Source: CAZRDB01 sp964598695 (GTDB lineage: Bacteria > Armatimonadota > Zipacnadia > UBA1398). Taken from it: DNA of 9,695 bases. This document shows, piece after piece, positions 7,221-9,695 of the stretch. A model generated the notes under the pieces. It saw nothing but the letters and a program-made list of their open reading frames with translations, made no database searches and was not told where the DNA came from. Position numbers and translations under genes: made by a program. The DNA is taken from assembly GCA_964598695.1 (NCBI GenBank), contig CAZRDB010000192.1, positions 1-9,695 on the forward strand. Reading direction: 5' to 3'. How positions within the stretch are numbered: position 1 is the stretch's first letter; every line of letters starts with the position of its first letter.

Positions 7221-7224
7221 TCTC

Positions 7225-7521
7225 GTGGCGAACGCCGGCCAGCCAGCTCTGATCGCGCTGTTCGTGGTCGCCGTCGCGGTGCTCGTGATCGGGGCCACGC
7301 TCGTGGGGCGGACACTCGACCCGGAGTGGACCCTCGGGTCCACGCTGTCGGTCATGGCGGGCAAGTGGTGCCTAGCCGGCTTCGTGTGGGCCGCCTGGAC
7401 CGCGCTGCGGGTGCTCCTCCCGAGGGCGACCGAGGAGCCTCGAGACCCCGACGCCCTCTCCAATGGCGACGGCCCCGCGGCTCCCGCCTCACCGCCGTAC
7501 GCGGCCGACCGGGAGCACTGA
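7225..7521 (+). CDS. Small two-helix membrane protein, unknown function, 98 aa
   Basis: I do not recognise a family. The GTG start is chosen from the strong Shine-Dalgarno site at 7212-7220. Codon usage is strongly G/C-ending throughout, supporting a real gene. Two membrane-spanning helices are visible: residues about 7-28 (starting PALIALFVVAVAVL) and about 42-65 (around WCLAGFVWAAWTAL). They are joined by a short loop containing LDPEW (31-35). The tail after residue 66 is hydrophilic, acidic and rich in Pro/Ala and is probably disordered. The first residues before helix 1 are few and uncharged. It starts 71 nt after the large glycoside hydrolase gene and ends 106 nt before the peptidase gene, both on the same strand, so it may be read through from the glycosidase pair. 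No lipobox, catalytic motif or binding motif was seen. Confidence 0.7.
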   Translation: MANAGQPALIALFVVAVAVLVIGATLVGRTLDPEWTLGSTLSVMAGKWCLAGFVWAAWTALRVLLPRATEEPRDPDALSNGDGPAAPASPPYAADREH

Positions 7522-7579
7522 CCGGCCGCACACGGACCGCTCGTGCCTTGGCCTCCACTCGGCGCAGGTCTCCTCCCGT

Positions 7580-7611
7580 CCGCACCGAAAGGTGCGGCTC
7601 CGCACCTTCGG
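7580..7611 (+). promoter_or_regulatory. Leader with two mutually exclusive hairpins before the S9 peptidase gene
   Basis: Three arms occur in a row: CCGCACC (7580-7586), GGTGCGG (7591-7597) and CCGCACC again (7600-7606). Arm 2 can pair with arm 1 around a GAAA (GNRA) tetraloop, 7 bp. Alternatively it can pair with arm 3; that stem extends through CCGAA (7585-7589)/TTCGG (7607-7611) with a single bulged A (7590), giving about 11 bp around the loop GCTC. Only one can form at a time. The structure ends a few bases before the Shine-Dalgarno region of the peptidase (GGAAAGGA, 7614-7621). There is no T-run. It could act as an attenuator, a translational switch, a transcript end or an mRNA stabiliser. 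The pairing is directly visible; the role is inferred. Confidence 0.5.
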
Positions 7612-7627
7612 CCGGAAAGGAACCTGC

Positions 7628-9695
7628 ATGTACCGCCGAGACATCACCCGTAGTGCCTTCGTCGTAGCCACGCTGGTGCTCGCCGCCGCCGCTCTCGCCC
7701 AGACCGAGATGCTCGAACGCTACCGCGCCGCCGAGAAGGCGGGCTCGCCGGAGAACGGTCGCCTCGTCTACCGCACGCGCGTCGAGCCGCGTTGGGTCGA
7801 GGGCTCCGAGCGGTTCTGGTACCGGAACGACGTGCGGGGCGCCAAGGAGTTCGTCCTCGTTGACCCGGAGGCGGGTACGCGCGCGCCCGCGTTTGACCAC
7901 GCCCGACTCGCTGACGCCCTGTCGGAGACGCTCGGCCGCGCGGTCGATCCCGAGCGGCTGCCGTTCCAGGCGATCGAGCCCTCGGCCGACGGCGCGACGA
8001 TCGCGTTCCGCGTCGGAGCACGCGACTGGCGGCTCACGCTGGCCGACTACGCGCTCACGGAGACGACCCCGGAGAACGTGACCCCGCCCGCGGAGCCCCC
8101 GGCGCCGGAGGGGCCGGAGCGGGAGGGGCCGCGGGGGCCGGTGGGTGAGCCGGGCCGCTCGCCGGATGGCAAGTGGGACGCCTTCGTGCGGGAGAGCAAC
8201 GTCTGGATTCGGCCCGTCGAAGGCGGCGAGGCCCGGCAGCTCAGCACGAACGGGGAGCCTGCCAACGCCTACACCGCCCTGTACTGGTCGCCGGACAGCC
8301 GCAAGCTCGTGGCCTGGCGGACGGAGCCGGGCGACCACCTCGCGATGCCGCTGATCCACATCGTCCCCGAGGAGGGCGTGCGGCCGACGGCCGAGGCGCA
8401 GGAGTACGAGCTGCCGGGCGACAAGCTCGACCGAAACGAGATGTGGCTGTACGACATCGCGAGCGGCCAGGGCGTGCGGACGGAGACCGACGCGATCGAC
8501 TGGGGCGGCCCGGCCGAGCCCCGCTGGAGCGGCGACGGCCGCACCTTCACGGTGCTGTTGGAGTACCGCGGCTACCAGCGTGTGCTGCTCGCCGAGGTCG
8601 ACGCCGAGACCGGTGCGTCGCGGCCGATCATCGACGAGCGGAGCGAGACGTTCATCTGCCCGATGTACCGGTTCATCGAGTACCTCGACGAGACCGGCGA
8701 GATCCTGTGGGCCTCGGAACGGGATGGCTGGAACCACCTGTACCTGTACGACGCGAAGACCGGCGCGGTGAAGAGCCAAGTGACCCGGGGCGAGTGGGTG
8801 ATGCGGGAAGTCGTGCACGTCGACCCCGAGAGGCGCACGGTGCTGCTCAAAGGCTCCGGCCGCGAGCCGGGGCAGAGCCCGTACAACGTCCACTGGTACC
8901 GGGCCTCGTTCGACGGCGGGCAGCTCGTGCGGCTCACAGAGGGCGACGGCACGCACAACGTGCGCTTCTCGCCGAGCGGGCGGTACCTGCTCGATTCATA
9001 CTCGCGGGTCGATCTGCCGGCCGTCACCGAGCTGCGGCGCGCCGAGGACGGCTCGCTGGTCACGACGCTGGAGAGGGGCGACGCGAGCGACCTCGTCGCG
9101 AGCGGGTGGACGATGCCCGAGTCGTTCCATGCCAAGGGCCGTGACGGGACGACCGACATCTGGGGCGTCATCTACCGGCCGGCCGGGTTCGATCCCGCCC
9201 GCGCCTACCCGGTGCTGGAGCTGATCTACGCCGGCCCGCAGGATCCGCAGGTGCCGACGGGGTTCAGCCCCACGGCGCCGGACTACACGGGGCTCGGGCT
9301 CATCGTGGTACAGCTTGACGGAATGGGGATGCGCGGCCGGTCGAAGGCCTTCCACGACGTGTGCTACAGGAACCTGGGCGATGGCGGCTTCCCGGACCGG
9401 ATCCTCTGGATGAAGGCCGCAGCCGAGCGGTACCCGTACATGGACCTCACCCGCGTTGGGATCACCGGGCACTCGGCGGGGGGCTACAACGCGGCCCGCG
9501 CTCTGCTGGCGTTCGGAGACTTCTACAACGTCGGGATCGCCTGCGCGGGCAACCAGGACCACCGGACCGACAAGGTGTGGTGGAACGAGTTGTGGATGGG
9601 CTACCCCGTCGGTCCGTGGTACGAGGAGCAATCGAACGTCACCCACGCGGCCGCCCTGACCGGCAAGCTGATGCTGATCCACGGGGCACTCGACC
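7628..9695 (+). CDS. S9B (dipeptidyl-peptidase IV-like) serine peptidase, 3' end outside the window
   Basis: This is an exported serine peptidase of the prolyl oligopeptidase family (S9); 689 codons are visible. The ATG follows GGAAAGGA (7614-7621). The signal peptide is clear: basic start MYRRDITR, hydrophobic core to residue about 24, ALA|QTE cleavage. Residues about 40-480 form the DPP4-type beta-propeller (for example SPDGKW at 178-183, WSPDSRK at 220-226 and RGYQR in a later blade), with a Pro/Glu-rich loop at about 150-178. The alpha/beta-hydrolase domain begins near 490. Within it, Y534 (IYAGP) corresponds to the oxyanion-hole tyrosine, DGMGMRGRSKAFHDV precedes the nucleophile loop, and GHSAGG holds nucleophile S616. 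D689 in HGALD is the probable catalytic Asp, and the window ends one base later, so the catalytic His is not seen. The WVYEEE segment that anchors the substrate N-terminus in typical bacterial DPP4 is absent between 185 and 220, so strict dipeptidyl-peptidase activity should not be assumed. Confidence 0.93.
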   Translation, partial: MYRRDITRSAFVVATLVLAAAALAQTEMLERYRAAEKAGSPENGRLVYRTRVEPRWVEGSERFWYRNDVRGAKEFVLVDPEAGTRAPAFDHARLADALSETLGRAVDPERLPFQAIEPSADGATIAFRVGARDWRLTLADYALTETTPENVTPPAEPPAPEGPEREGPRGPVGEPGRSPDGKWDAFVRESNVWIRPVEGGEARQLSTNGEPANAYTALYWSPDSRKLVAWRTEPGDHLAMPLIHIVPEEGVRPTAEAQEYELPGDKLDRNEMWLYDIASGQGVRTETDAIDWGGPAEPRWSGDGRTFTVLLEYRGYQRVLLAEVDAETGASRPIIDERSETFICPMYRFIEYLDETGEILWASERDGWNHLYLYDAKTGAVKSQVTRGEWVMREVVHVDPERRTVLLKGSGREPGQSPYNVHWYRASFDGGQLVRLTEGDGTHNVRFSPSGRYLLDSYSRVDLPAVTELRRAEDGSLVTTLERGDASDLVASGWTMPESFHAKGRDGTTDIWGVIYRPAGFDPARAYPVLELIYAGPQDPQVPTGFSPTAPDYTGLGLIVVQLDGMGMRGRSKAFHDVCYRNLGDGGFPDRILWMKAAAERYPYMDLTRVGITGHSAGGYNAARALLAFGDFYNVGIACAGNQDHRTDKVWWNELWMGYPVGPWYEEQSNVTHAAALTGKLMLIHGALD

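Noticed and set aside
7210..7224. Upstream GTG (7210) as the start of the small membrane protein
   Set aside because: The Shine-Dalgarno sequence lies downstream of this GTG, within what would be its first codons, and is correctly spaced for the GTG at 7225.
5240..7315. A 691-codon open frame on the minus strand
   Set aside because: It is the antisense shadow of the large glycoside hydrolase, with no ribosome site or recognisable motif.
7352..8956. A 534-codon open frame on the minus strand
   Set aside because: It is opposite the S9 peptidase, whose signal peptide, propeller motifs and catalytic residues are unmistakable.

Overview
This is a GC-rich (estimated by eye at about 70%) bacterial window, apparently from an uncultured or little-studied polymer-degrading organism. 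Evidence for this is the strong third-position G/C bias, Shine-Dalgarno sites of the GGAGG type, a bacterial tRNA-Gln with encoded CCA, and a set of exported enzymes: a DUF2961/GH172 hydrolase, a very large GH-A-like hydrolase and an S9 peptidase. That combination is familiar from Planctomycetota, Armatimonadota, Hydrogenedentota and related groups. The phylum is an inference and cannot be fixed from the window.

Layout. (1) Positions 1-140 (+) hold the 3' end of an unrecognised gene. (2) Positions 112-1068 (-) encode a stand-alone protein with two GyrI-like effector-binding domains in tandem, convergent with and slightly overlapping the first gene. (3) Positions 1336-1410 (-) are a complete tRNA-Gln(TTG) with its own sigma70-type promoter at 1424-1452 and GC-rich hairpins downstream. 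(4) Positions 1571-7153 (+) are a tight two-gene unit. The first gene is a 782-residue DUF2961/GH172 glycosidase. It is followed 21 nt later by a 1070-residue secreted protein combining an N-terminal beta domain, a charged helix, an FG-GAP-like beta-propeller region and a GH42-like TIM-barrel. (5) Positions 7225-7521 (+) encode a 98-residue two-helix membrane protein of unknown function, starting at GTG. (6) Positions 7580-7611 form a leader structure with two mutually exclusive hairpins. (7) From 7628 to the window end (+) is a signal-peptide-bearing S9B (DPP4-like) serine peptidase, cut one base after its probable catalytic Asp codon.

How the genes work together. The two carbohydrate enzymes probably act together outside the cytoplasm on a furanose- or galactose-containing glycan. 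GH172 members cleave alpha-fructofuranosidic or D-arabinofuranosidic bonds, and the partner resembles GH42-type galactosidases. The substrate is inference. The membrane protein and the peptidase follow in the same direction, but the leader hairpins suggest that the peptidase is a separate or separately controlled unit. No mobile element, CRISPR array, integrase or defence system was seen. The least ordinary content is the architecture of the two glycosidases, the tandem GyrI-like protein without a DNA-binding domain, the switch-like leader at 7580-7611, and an S9B peptidase without the usual Glu-Glu anchor segment.
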